A stretch of 64,000 bases of DNA from Thinopyrum elongatum (Eukaryota > Streptophyta > Magnoliopsida > Poales > Poaceae). The position numbers and the translations under genes were made by a program. The stretch spans positions 179,296,942 through 179,360,941 of the forward strand of contig CM022302.1 in NCBI GenBank assembly GCA_011799875.1, written 5' to 3'. Under the pieces are notes generated by a model that saw nothing but the letters and a program-made list of their open reading frames with translations, searched no databases and was not told where the DNA came from. Positions 32,731-43,539 of the stretch are shown here, piece by piece; positions within the stretch are counted from its first letter, which is position 1, and each line of letters opens with the position of its first letter.

Positions 32731-34110
32731 GAGTAAAATGCACTAGCGGTCATCGAACTTGTCTCGATAGCTCACTTTGGTCACTGTACTTAAGAATACG
32801 ATCAATACGGTCACTATATATGACTTAAGATGATTATACGGTCACTAGCTTAGCGTATAGCTCCGTATTTTGACTGGTTGACGGGTCAAACAGTCCACAT
32901 GCGCCTCTCCCAGGTTCTACAGGCCCACCCATCAATGGGTCAAAAATAAATAAATTAGAAAAGCTAAATTATGCATTGCATGGGTGGGGAATTAACCCCG
33001 AACCTCTCCAGTAAAGCCCCACAAGCTAACCAAATGAGATATTTTTGCAAGGAGCAAACGCGACGCACAAGCATGCATGCGGACGACCCACACACACGCA
33101 GTATGCATCCACATGCCCACAATACATACTAGCATGCACATGGACGCACTCATGGATGACGAGCCTTTGAAGCATATGCGGCACGTATAGACAACCAGGC
33201 GTTCATGCAACCACTCTTGTCGCCAGCTAGCCTTCGACGACCACCATTAGACACACACAACCATGCATAACTTACGAATAATGGATGAATCGATCAAACA
33301 CACACTCGTGTGCAGTGGCACTATGATCGGTCGCTCATGATACATATATAGGTACCATAGTACCCTCTCTAGCTAGGCTGTTTATAGATTGTCGTTGTGA
33401 TGGATGATATACATGAGCAAGGCCCCGAGTCACATCGTCGCGTCATGTGCAGAGCCATGGCTAATGTCGAGCAGCTCGGCGCCCAAGCACAAGTATGATG
33501 TTGGTGTTGAGCCAGGTGAATACATGCTCGGTGTTCGCGGAGGCCGCCAGCAAACGTCTAAACAGTAATGTCAGGCACCGCCGGGGTGCGCAGGTGACGG
33601 GCTCGCCGTTTGTGTTGCGCCATGAGCAGGACTTTGATTGAGAGGGCGACATGCATGCATTACCATGGTTTGACAGCGTGAGCGTGAGTGTCTGCACGCG
33701 TACATGCTACTTGCGTCTGTGGACGGTGTGCGCTAAGGTGTGCATCACGTATAATATAAAAAATCGGTTTGTGCATTTAACGCAAAGTATTTCATTTTCA
33801 TTTGGCTGACGAGTGCGTGTTGCAGCGACGAGTCCGTGGTTTGATTCCTCACATACGCATAATTTTGGTTTTTATTTCTTTCTCCACTGACAGGTAGGCC
33901 CTCATAGATTGATAGATACAGAACACGAGTTGACGAGGCGCATGTGGACTGTTTGACTGGTCAACCAGACAAATACGGAGCTATACACTGAGCCAGTGAC
34001 CATATAATCACCATATCTCATATATAATGACCGTATTGACCGTATTCTTAAGTACAATGATCAAAGTGAGCTATCAAGACAAGTTCGATGACCGCCAATG
34101 CATTTTACTC
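32731..34110. mobile_element. Mutator-like element, non-autonomous, 1380 bp, 9-bp TSD
   Basis: Ends GAGTAAAATGCACTAGCGGTC at the left and, inverted, GAGTAAAATGCATTGGCGGTC at the right. The inverted repeats run at least ~180 bp (through TACGGAGCTATA and GGTCAACCAG/GACTGGTTGAC) and more loosely to ~330 bp. The 9-bp sequence GGTAATAAA lies directly outside both ends (32722-32730 and 34111-34119), exactly the duplication size of Mutator-family elements. The interior has no MURA-like transposase. A 78-codon minus-strand frame (33461-33697) could be a captured fragment, which would make it Pack-MULE-like, but I recognise no source gene. Confidence 0.85.
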
Positions 34111-34239
34111 GGTAATAAATGACCAGGATTGAAGGGGAATCCAAATTTCCTTCGTCGTCTGTCCTTGAGCTCTTGACAAACCAATGCACTATACGGTTGT
34201 CCGGCCACTCCGCCCTAGAGCTCTCACCAAGCGTCGTTC

Positions 34240-34626
34240 ATGCCACCGCGCCACACACTAACCGGTAAGGAAGCGATGGCATCCCGTCGTGCCGAGTTCC
34301 TCGCCGCCCACGACCGCACACAAAATGGTAGGGAAGCGATGGCATCCCGTCGTGCCGAGTTCATCGCCGCTCGCGACCTCACACCTACATGGGCGGACTT
34401 TGAAGCTGCCAAGGCCGAATGGGCGGTAGAGCAAGAGGCGGCCATAGCCGCACAGAGGGAGCAGAAAAGGCAGAAAGCACTCAAGAAAAGAGAGTCCCGC
34501 CGCCACAAGAAAGAAGAGGACGCACGCGCTGCTGCGGAGAGCTCGGCGGAGATCCAAGCACGGTGGGGTGTCGCCGACAAAGCCGGGAAGGAGAACGACG
34601 GCGTCTGGCCAGCATGTGAGAAGTAG
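34240..34626 (+). CDS. Hypothetical 128-aa charged coiled-coil protein with duplicated 21-aa unit
   Basis: An intact ATG-TAG frame beginning M-P-P-R-H. Residues 10-51 are two copies of one 21-residue unit (KEAMASRRAEFLAAHDRT and REAMASRRAEFIAARDLT), matching a 63-bp tandem duplication in the DNA. The rest is a long Ala/Glu/Lys/Arg helix (QREQKRQKALKKRESRRHKK) and a short C-terminal tail. An AT-rich 3' region follows. The opening residues resemble the start of some grass AP2/ERF-like ORFs, but no AP2 domain follows, so I do not assign that family. It sits just right of the MULE, in the interior of E2. Confidence 0.5.
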   Translation: MPPRHTLTGKEAMASRRAEFLAAHDRTQNGREAMASRRAEFIAARDLTPTWADFEAAKAEWAVEQEAAIAAQREQKRQKALKKRESRRHKKEEDARAAAESSAEIQARWGVADKAGKENDGVWPACEK

Positions 34627-34894
34627 TAGTACTGGTAGTTAGTGTGTGTGTCTGTGTCGCCTGTATGTTTGTTTAATTAATTATGAGCATGTACCAGTAC
34701 TAGTTACTACTGTAGTTTTTAGAGCAAATTACCAGTACATTATCCTAGACTCAATGGAAAAATTCCTATCCTATGCATCAAATGGCATCTCTTTCTCTAT
34801 AGGAATTGAGATGCATGTCATCTCACTTCCTATGATTTTCATATTCCTATAAAATTCCTATCCTATGAACCAAAGGAGGCCTCCGCTGCAGTAC

Positions 34895-35165
34895 AATACT
34901 ACTGTAGCTAGCAGTATTGCTGGTACAGTAGTTTTCTTCAAGAAGCGGAATTCAACGAAGTCATGATGGTTCCTTCATCCGAGCAACTTTACAGTGGGAA
35001 AGGTTGGGCCTGTGATTTGACGGCTCATTAGTCATTATTACTACGGCGCGATGACCGGGGTGACTCTCCCTTGGAGTACTGCGTGCATGGCAAGTGGACC
35101 AGGATGGTCGACGTCCCACATGTCGGTGAACGGAAGTATTCTTTCGGATATCAAGGAGCAAGGAA
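34895..35165. repeat. Dispersed repeat, second copy of the 29780-30100 block
   Basis: Shares CAGTATTGC-GGTACAGTA, TCATGATGGTTCCTTC-TCCGA and TGGTCGACGTCCCACATGTC with 29840-30060. It also contains GTGATTTGACGGCTCATTAG, which recurs at 58813 (same strand) and, inverted, near 60275. Around 35215-35330 follows the phrase GAGTGCGACATG-ACAGCGTGGTAGAGCG, which has partners near 60105-60160. Confidence 0.7.
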
Positions 35166-35723
35166 ACAGCGTGGTATAGTATCACTGCTGATTTATATTT
35201 ATTTTTTATTTTTTATGAAAGCTAGCGTTTCAACTCTTACGATGAAGGAGTGACAAACACGACACGTGTTGGATGTCCCACACGTCAGCGAAAGGAGTGC
35301 GACATGAACAGCGTGGTAGAGCGTCTCCACTTCTTCCACTTCTAGGTCGGAGACCACACGTAGTACTAGTAGTATGTAACGATACAAAGTGCGACCCGGA
35401 GAGAAAGACGCGTCTAGTTGGAAGGTCTTGGGCCATACACGTAAACAAATATAAAACCTAATATGTGCCTCCAATTAATATAGTAGTAGAGTACTTAGGC
35501 ACATACATCATAATATCACCGTGCATTGCTCGTACAACATTTAGTGGTAGTAAGACAAATGCCTATATGCCACGCATGTTCATACTATTTGTGCCTTTCT
35601 ACTTCACTTACTGCGCTACATTACTCAGGTTCGTACATCCCTGGGTACATGTCCGTCTCGTAGTTCCAGTCCCTTCGGAAAGGGTGTTCTACGGGCGCGC
35701 ACTAGCGCAGTTTATATTTGAGA

Positions 35724-35984
35724 CTAGCAACAGGCCCATGTGTTGCACGGAACATCAAGATGCATTTATACGAGCTGTTTATCTCGTAGGAGATGAAGAT
35801 GAACGAGGGAAGGCCTTATCTACAAATGTGGAGAGGGGTGCGGGTATCTTTTTGCAAAATTGCCATAGTTTGCTTTCTATCCGTCAGATATAGATCGGAC
35901 GGTCTATATTGCAGGATGGCAGGCACACCATCATCACCAACTCGGTTTTTTATATATTTTTTATTATTATTATAAGAGTAGAGA
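35724..35984 (-). mobile_element. Helitron-like non-autonomous element, copy 2 (261 bp), inverted
   Basis: On the minus strand it starts TCTCTACTCTTATAATAATA and ends with the TGCAACACA-type stem region followed by CTAG and T. Same length as 26015-26275, with the same internal order but clear sequence divergence, so these are independent family members. The element gives a spurious plus-strand frame within 35465-35893. Confidence 0.65.
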
Positions 35985-36571
35985 CAGTGATTAGGGAGCT
36001 GGCGGGCGGTTCATTGTACGGCACGTTCGCGTCCATCCACTAGCCCGGAATTAAAGCACGCACGACATTTACAGCGACTGGGATTAGTTGTTTTCCAGGC
36101 GCATGGACCAACGCGGACTAGCGGACTTGGTCACCCTTTTTCGAGCACGCCTTCAACAAGTACGTGCGTGACATGCGTGCATGAAATCTTGCGTGACCGA
36201 ACCATGCGAAGCAGAGTGGTAGGCTGTCGAACTACAGCCTGCATGTTGTAGCCATATCATCCACATGCAACCTAAAGGCCAATTCATACTCCGCTGGACT
36301 ATACTGTACTACTATGCATTGTTTGGCACGAACGTTCCTCGGAGCTTGTGCTGCAACTGTCGTACTCCACAGCCCGCTTCCCTTCTCCTTTCTCTTCCAG
36401 CGCCCATGCACGTCCGCGGGAAGCGACCGGTCAACCCTTATATAGGAGTGCTAGCACAAAAAGATGCATGCATGACCACTAAAATTTCCTTCCTCTTATC
36501 TCTATGAAATAAATGTGGTGTGAAACTCAAAGCCCTTTAAATCTGAGTATAATGGAAATCATCGTCCTCCT
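35985..36571. other. No recognisable feature
   Basis: A mixed-composition stretch without coding evidence, splice patterns or repeat partners that I can see. Confidence 0.4.
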
Positions 36572-36796
36572 CTAGCTCTGCTTTGCCCATGTCGTTGTCC
36601 TCCTGTTCCGGCTCCGCGTCGTTGTTCTCCTCCTCCGGCTCCGCGTGCTACACCGCCTCCAACGCCTCCTCATCCGGCTCCGGCTAGTCCGAACTCCGGA
36701 GGCATGGCAGCTGCGATCCGGGCTTCGCGTCGCCTCCAGATCAAAGTGCTGCTTCGGCGGGAGCATGGCGTAAGTCGTTACCTTCGGCCGGGCCAT
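36572..36796 (-). pseudogene. Hypothetical gene remnant, frameshifted acidic protein
   Basis: The minus-strand frame starts at an ATG (36796) with ARPKVTTYAMLPPKQHFDLE and then becomes an Arg-rich, low-complexity reading. In the next frame the same DNA encodes acidic sequence (EEENNDAEPEQEDNDMGKAE). A shift from a neutral to a highly basic frame while an acidic alternative stays open suggests an indel near 36680 in an originally acidic protein. The family is unknown. Confidence 0.35.
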
Positions 36797-37164
36797 GGCT
36801 ATCGGGCGACGGCGACCAGAGAAGAGGCGGTGGGAGGGGAATGAATGCAGCTACTGTTTGGGTTCGCCGTCCGGCTTAAATAAATGCGCACCATCACGTT
36901 TACCCGCGGGTGCACAAATTGTAACATACGGGTCTGCTTAGGGGGCGTCATGTAACTGGTATGTGTGTGAGATTCTGAGACACAGAGTGCGTGTGTGCGA
37001 CTCTAGTCTTCGAACATGTACTCCACCTTTTGCATCGGGATATAAGCATAATGGTATTACACTTTAGCTTGTGATTTACGTGGCCTTGTTAACGTGGTTG
37101 TGTAAAAAAATGTCACTTCCTGCTCGTGATTTGCGTTATATAATTATGAGAAGTTTGATAACTA

Positions 37165-37242
37165 CTCCCTCCATCCCATAATATAATAACATTTTTCAAG
37201 CTTACATAGCTTGAAAAACGTTATATTATGGGACAGAGGGAG
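37165..37242. mobile_element. Stowaway MITE, 78 bp
   Basis: Almost a perfect hairpin: CTCCCTCCATCCCATAATAT at the left and, inverted, CTCCCTCTGTCCCATAATAT at the right, flanked by TA on both sides (37163-37164 and 37243-37244). The terminal CTCCCTCC is the Stowaway signature. Confidence 0.9.
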
Positions 37243-37378
37243 TACTAAAATAAAGTGGAATTCGTCCATGTTATAGAAGTAAATTAAGGTGATTGTTTAT
37301 CATACGGGTAAGGTTGGACCAATGGTGGTAGGAACAAATGCTCCACCTAGAGCATGTGTGTGTAAGATGGAGTCTTAG

Positions 37379-39500
37379 TGTGTGTGTGTGTGTGTGTGAA
37401 GCGGAGTCTTCGGTGGCGAAAGTAATTTAAGTGTGGGTGGCTTCATCATAGAGAGGTGATGTGTATGGAAAAGGCCACCAACGAGGGGGGTGCAAGAGAG
37501 AAGAGGCATGTAGAGAGGAAAGAGAAGGCATGTGCGCGTGAGAGGAGTCAACATCGAGATAATGTGTTTGTTCGAGAGACACCGAGGAAGACTACTATAT
37601 ATCGATGGTAAATGTAGGCGGGAATTAAATGAAGGGATGGTCTTATTGGTTTCGGGGATATAGGGGAAGAGTGAGAGAGGGGGTAGCTAGAAGGAGATTG
37701 TAAGTGTGAGTGTGTGTTTTAGAGAAGAGACCCATCCAGGCGGAAGTCATGTGCACACAAGAAGAGAACGATTCGATGTGGGGTTAGGGCTGAGGGTAAT
37801 TAACTACGTATGGAGACATAGGAGACCTTGAACGTGCATGTGCAAGAGGTATACATGTATACGTGGGATGTGTATGTGTGTGCGCGCGCACATGATCGAG
37901 ATAAAAGAAAGAAGACATAAGTCATAAGATCAACGGCATGGGAGAGACGGATCGGTATGACAATATTCATGCATGTGAGAGTGGAGGGAAGAAGGCCCGA
38001 TAATTGAGCATGTGTTTTTGTCTTTAAGAGATAGTGGCGTGGGCTGGAGCATGCATCTATGGCAAGCAGAGAGAGCGAGACACAACGATTGTGCAAAAGA
38101 GATCAACCTATAGATGCATGTATAGAGAAACAGATATAGTGTGCGTGATAGGAAGCAAGAGTGCATGCAAGAAAGAAAGGTTGACGGAGAAACTGTAGAT
38201 AGATAGAGAGATAGAGATGCTAGCTAGAGGGACATCGGCTAGTTTGTGTGTTAGAGATGACCGCCGAGTGGTTCAGAGGGGTGAAGTTATGTGTGTGTGA
38301 GAAAGATAAAAAGAGGGTGCATGACTACATGTAGAGAGAAACATATATAGTGTGCGTGATAGGAAGCAAGAGTGAGGGCGAGAAAGAAGGTTGATGGAGA
38401 AACAGATAAATAGAAAGATAAAGATGCTAGCTAGAGGGAGACCGGCTAGCTAGTGTGTGTGTGTGTTAGAGATAAGAGTCGAGTGGATCAGAAGGCTGAG
38501 TTATGTGTGTGGGTGTGAGAGAGATAGAGAGAGGGTGCATGTGAGTCACATACAAACAAATATCAGAGAGAAATGAGATCCCGAGAGACAGAGTTTTGTG
38601 TTTGCAAGAGAGAAAGATATTTCACAAGGAGAGTGATAGCTAGAGAGACATATCAGGGAACGCGAGATATCCCTAGGGAGAGAGAGTGTGTGTGAGCGAC
38701 ATACAAGGGAATGGTGGAGAGATATGAGACCCTGGGAGACAGAGTTTGTGTTTGTGTGTGAGAAAGAGATATTTAAGAGGGAGAGTCATAGCTTCTCATA
38801 CCTGAGCGCAAGACATCTCTGTGTGAGAGGGGGTGTGCGAGCGGCACACAGGGGAATAGCAGAGAGAAATGAGACCCCGGGAGACGAAGTTTGTGTTTGT
38901 GTGAGAGAAAGAGATTTCACAGGGAGAATCATAGTTAGAGACACATAGCAGGGAGCGAGATATACTTGGAGAGAGATAGAGTGAAGGTCGAGGGAGAGAG
39001 TACCGTCAGTGTGTTACGAAGATAAAAGATCATTAATTGTTGACATACAAGTAGCACGAGAGATACCCGAGAGACGATGAAGGCGTATATGTCTAGAGAG
39101 ATATAAAAGCATGAGTGATAGCTATATGAGACGAATATCTCGATTAAAGGGGATTCAAATATTTAAACTAGAGATCACGACATCGATAATATCATAACGA
39201 AAATTGGTCTATCAAACATGCATATTCATTTGAATTTGGGGACACGTGTAATGTTATATAGTTTATCAATATTAGTGATCCATAGATTCTTTAATTAGAG
39301 ACAATGCATGGTTTATATGCAATTAATGTCTAAACAAGATTACACTATATGTTGCGTGTGTCAAACACATTATACGTGTTTGAGAAGTAAAAAAATCCGC
39401 ATGAAACACACATTAATTGAAGATAGTTAGCGAGGAATGCATACATTGGATTTCAACATAAAGTGGTTTCAAATATTTGAAAATCCAAATTAAGATGGAT
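37379..39500. repeat. GT/GA-rich spacer of E2 with tandem blocks
   Basis: A (GT)10 run at 37379-37398 opens about 2 kb of purine-rich DNA. Two ~211-bp units carry AGTGTGCGTGATAGGAAGCA at 38138 and 38349. Three ~150-bp units carry a GAGA-ATGAGA-CC-GGGAGAC block at about 38566, 38717 and 38861. Toward 39500 the sequence turns AT-rich; its complement (ACCACTTTATGTTGAAATCCAA near 39470) resembles 46925 of E1. This links it, inverted, to the CT/CA-rich spacer at 46.9-57.4 kb. Frames here are repeat translations. Confidence 0.7.
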
Positions 39501-40126
39501 CCAGCCTTATGAATCTGAGATCATGCCATTTGTAAACCATATTTATGTATAAAGGGTGTTGTACTTTTGAAAGTATATATAAAAAAATGATGTATATAGA
39601 TTTGTATTCGAATACAAAATGGATCATACCCGAAAAAAATACAAACTGGATTCGAATTGAGTTGGCACGGTAAACATGCACTCTTTCTCTGCAAAAATTT
39701 GAACGAAGCGGGGAAACTCGCAGTAACCGCTCGAAACCAAAATCTGCGAGATGGAAATTACTGCCTATCCCTGACACGCAAAGCCTATCGGCTCGATTTC
39801 TATAGGTTTTGATAGGGGTAGGCTTGTAATTTCACTCAAATGTGACATAACCGCCTCCGCCTCTCACCTCCCCGGATTCATACACGGTGGGCGCCAAAAC
39901 ACAGTTTCTCCTCGGCCGAAATCGCCTCTCACCTCCCTCCCCAATTCATACACGGTGGGGGCCAAAACAAACTCTCATCGGCCGAAATCTCCGTCGGCAA
40001 ATATTCGGTGTATGCGAGATTACCGTCCTATCCCCAACTGACTAATATTGTTGTGATGTAGGAAATTTTAAACGGGGGCTAAGTTTGTCAATTTCCTCGC
40101 ATTTGAGACAAGCGCGCCCTGAAGAC
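39501..40126 (+). promoter_or_regulatory. Upstream region and leader of gene 1, E2 copy
   Basis: Contains a duplicated ~75-bp leader block (CTCACCTCCC-ATTCATACACGGTGGG-GCCAAAACA at about 39865 and 39929). Just before the ATG it reads ACAAGCGCGCCCTGAAGACATGG, cognate with ACAAGCGCGTCCCTAAGCCATGG on the minus strand at about 18200-18176 in E1. No clear TATA box was found. Confidence 0.45.
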
Positions 40127-41199
40127 ATGGTTCACCCTACCTCTCTCCCTCCATTTCCCCATTTGTACTCCGTGGGCGCCAAAACACCCTCTCCACCGCA
40201 GTCTCCTCCGTCCGCCACCCCATCCACCGCCGTCCTCCTCCACCATGCCGGAGCTGATACCCCGACGCCTTCATCCATTACAAGAGATCGACCTCTCTCA
40301 TGCACGGCTTCGGACCAGGATCCTTGCATCGCGTCCTCTCGCTTCATCCGCGCCGTCGTCCACCTTGCCGAGGCCGCTCGTACGACCGCCTCGTCCACCA
40401 TGCCGGGATATTTCTCTCGCCGCCACCGTCTGCCCTCCTAGATCTGCTTCCACGCCACCAACAGCCATCGCTACCGCAGTACCCTCAACGCCTCAGCAGA
40501 TGCTTACAAGGTGCCACACCAAAGGCGGTACTCTTTCGTATTTGCTCAAGTTATTTATCTTAGCAAGAAAATATATTACCACTGCTTCACTGTGATTTCT
40601 TGTCCATCACTTAGAATCTTACTTGTTAGTTGAAACCAAACATTGGTTGCGAAGCTGCCTTTGTCCAGTTTGCACCTTCAGATCCGCCATGGCACGCTCA
40701 CCACTATACTCGCAATGCTTATGGTTTTCCCCTTTTATATTCCACATTAGCTTAAATGACAGTCGACTGAATTTCAAATTGGGGTCAGTCCATTTTTGGG
40801 AGTTCACCGGAGGGAAGGAAGGGGCTCGCCGGAGGGCTACCCCATTATCTATCTTAGGGTTTCGGGTGGGGAGAGTGGTTGTGGGGGGCTGTCGTCTGGC
40901 TATGGTGGGGCCTCGCCGGAGGCAAAACTCGACGCGGGTGGGGGGTGGGGTAAGCTAGAGGGATGGCCGGGGGCAGCGGAAGATCGGAGGTGGTAGGCGG
41001 TTCAAGGGTGGGCAGGGGCCGGTGGTTCGGCCGGCGCCCCGTGCGGTGGTCTTTAGGGGAAGAATAAGAGGTGAGGAAGAAGAAGGGTTAGGAGACGTAG
41101 GATCTTCATCCAACCGCTTGAAATGGTCGATTGACCCAAATGACGAAAGTCAGGCGACTTGCATGTAGACATTCCCATATATTCAGTACCATCATCGTA

Positions 41200-42345
41200 G
41201 GTGCTTCGAGACGTACGTGCAAGCAGTGCTCCTCAACCCATCAAGCTAAACAACATGCCACTCATAATTCCAAACTTAGTGGCTCAAATACGAATCTGAT
41301 ATGATGCTGACATGTACTAAAACAGAGAATGTTTAATTGGTCAGCTAATGTTCCTACTTTACTTTTGAAAAGCACATGCACCACATATCGAGGGACAGCA
41401 GGGAGTTGCATTCTTTATGCGCTCTGGTTCATCATGTGTGGCCAACCAACATTTTATTATCCAAAATCTGCTTGCTCTTCTTTAGCATGCTCCTCTTCTG
41501 TTCTTCTTTTGTAAGTACTCTCTCCGTACCTAAATATAAGTCTTTGTAGAGATTCCTCAATGGACTACATATGGAGAAAAATGAGTGAATCTACACTCTA
41601 AAATGTATCTATATACATCCGTATGTGATCCATAGTGGAATCTCTACAAAGACTTGTATTTAGGAACAGAGGGAGTATAATAGTTGTATAGTATGTTCTT
41701 TGTAGTGAAGAGGAGCAGGGACATTTGCAGTGTACAGGTCTATTCGATCGCTTGTCATGGACGCTTTCAACTCTTCGTGTTGGTCTTCATGCCAATTGTC
41801 ATGGATGCTTTCAACTCTTCGTATTCGATCGTATGTGTCACCTTTGAGAGTTAGACTGATAGTAATAGTACTACGCCTTCAGTTGTAGAGAGCTGGTATC
41901 CGAAGCCTTTCTAGCCGTACCGGCAATACTAGCATATATTTTCCAGCAAGTTCCACTTTCCTGATTTTACTCCTGATGCTTAGGGTTTTCCCATTATATC
42001 TACACTATGATCTGCGTAGGTGCTTTGTGTCCTACTAGCAGCTGTCCACCCTTTAAAGCTAAATAACACACCAATCATACGTCCTAAGCTTCTTCAAATA
42101 CGAATGTGATATGATACTGACATTAGCCAACAGACACACATTTAATTGGTTAGCTAATGCTCCCACTTGAGTTTCCAAATGCATGTGGCCACATATAGAG
42201 AGACATCATGGAATGGCATTTCTTTGGGCACTCTGATTCATCATGGGTGGGCAACCAACATTGTATAGAAAGAAGGGGAATCTCAATAATATGATTCCCC
42301 TTCTATTCTTTAACATGTTCCTCTTCTGTTCTTCTTTAGTAAGTA
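41200..42345. repeat. ~810-bp intronic tandem duplication in gene 1
   Basis: 41200-41515 and 42016-42345 correspond block by block (AATACGAAT-TGATATGAT-CTGACAT, AATTGGT-AGCTAATG at 41344 and 42153, GGCAACCAACATT, CTCTTCTGTTCTTCTTT). The first copy alone has the Stowaway element at 41518. The second copy alone has a perfect hairpin GAAGGGGAATC/GATTCCCCTTC (42272-42304). Confidence 0.75.
41518..41675. mobile_element. Stowaway MITE, 158 bp
   Basis: Left end CTCTCTCCGTACCTAAATAT, right end inverted CTCCCTCTGTTCCTAAATAC, flanked by TA (41516-41517, 41676-41677). The interior AAGTCTTTGTAGAGATTCC/GGAATCTCTACAAAGAC is inverted as in the very common Triticeae Stowaway group. A related sequence, TAGACGTATTTTAGAGTGTA, is in the remnant at 57940-58140. 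Confidence 0.88.
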
Positions 42346-43014
42346 TAGTATGTTCCTTGTCAGGAAGGGGAGCAGGGACATCTGCAGTCGATAGCTCTAT
42401 TGGGCCGGTTCTGCTACATGATTTCGCACTTCGAGTTGGTCTGCCATAATATCCCGGAAATGGTGGGAGCCGCGCGGTCTTTGATAGACTAGACTGATAG
42501 TAACAGCAGTGCGCCTTCAGATGAATAGAGCTAGCCTGTAGGTGATCGATAGGCTGCATATTAGTAGCGGCAAAACCCTGTATTTTCTAGCCAGTTCTGC
42601 TTTTCCGATTTATTTATGGTGGTTATGGTGTACCCCTTTTATCTACACTATGATCTGCCTAGTGGTTGTGCGCTCTCGTTATCATGGTTTGGCAATAAAC
42701 TTTCTGTATGGTATATTATGAACCTATCATCTGCCAACTATCCTTATATCTGGAGCTCCCAACAGGGAGCCTATTTTTTTGTGTGGTTGTGCCAGATTAT
42801 ATTAATCTACTCACCATATTACAGCACACATGGGCTCTCTCATCAGAATCCAGTGATAGCACACAAGGGTTTACAGGGAGCCCCTATTATATTACAATGT
42901 CCTCTGCATTACAAAGATAATCTCACTACTATTTATGTTTTCATGCTTTTCAGATATTGTACATAATCACAATGAATATAAGAATGTGCACATCAGACGA
43001 ATATTGTGGAACAG

Positions 43015-43174
43015 TTCAATGGTAACAAACTTGGCATCAAGGGATTGAGGTCCATTGTGGATGCAATGAAACCCACATGCTCCCGACCTATAGATTCATA
43101 TTCAGAATATGATCCTAATGACTATTCTGAGCTCAAGGAGTCAAAGGCAGATGGCCTATCCTGTTCACCCAATA
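43015..43174 (+). CDS. Gene 1 (E2 copy), exon homologous to serial exon copy A
   Basis: Acceptor GTGGAACAG/TTCAATGG, donor CCAATAAG/GTGCCT. The frame is open and encodes GNKLGIKGLRSIVDAMKPTC and then RPIDSYSEYDPNDYSELKES, aligning with the E1 exon at 15233-15448 (GNKISCRRRSMVGA, PISD, DNYSKGDS). Confidence 0.55.
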
Positions 43175-43378
43175 AGGTGCCTGTTCTAATTTGGCAAGGT
43201 TTTATTGGTTGCACGTATCTTGCATAAGGTGTCTTGCATTTCTTTTGCTTTGTTGCACCACCATCTGCTTAGTTTACTCATGATATATGTGAAGATGCCA
43301 TGCCCATCCATTATCAATACCTATTCCATTTGTCGTCATACCATTTTTTTCCATTCAAATGATGTTCTTGTGTTTCAG

Positions 43379-43515
43379 ACATCCAAAAGAAAGAGGGTGA
43401 TTGCAGAACCTGAAGGAGTACAAGCAAAGTCCTTGAAAAAGGTGGTTCTACCGGACAAATCAGATAGCACCCCACTTATATTGGCGATAGAACCAGCGCC
43501 GCAAAACCTAGGATA
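43379..43515 (+). CDS. Gene 1 (E2 copy), exon homologous to serial exon copy D
   Basis: Acceptor TTGTGTTTCAG/ACATCC. It encodes a basic start (SKRKRVIAEPEG) and then VQAKSLKKVVLPDKSDSTPL, with LAIEPAPQ after it, matching the E1 exon at 13301-13663. The donor is not certain. Only one member of the serial exon family is clearly kept here, against four in E1. Confidence 0.5.
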
Positions 43516-43539
43516 TCGCAACTATGTTGGTCGCTGCTT

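Noticed and set aside
32970..33880. tRNA- or SINE-like B-box sequences (GGTTTGATTCC near 33839 and an inverted GGTTCGGGGTTAATTCC near 32990).
   Set aside because: The two occur symmetrically as part of the extended inverted repeats of the MULE, without a convincing A box or cloverleaf.
34240..34626. Possible AP2/ERF gene because of its M-P-P-R-H start.
   Set aside because: No AP2 core (YRG, WLG elements) follows; the rest is a charged helix.
38688..38948. 86-residue frame with repeated RDF/RE motifs.
   Set aside because: It is a translation of the ~150-bp purine-rich tandem unit.
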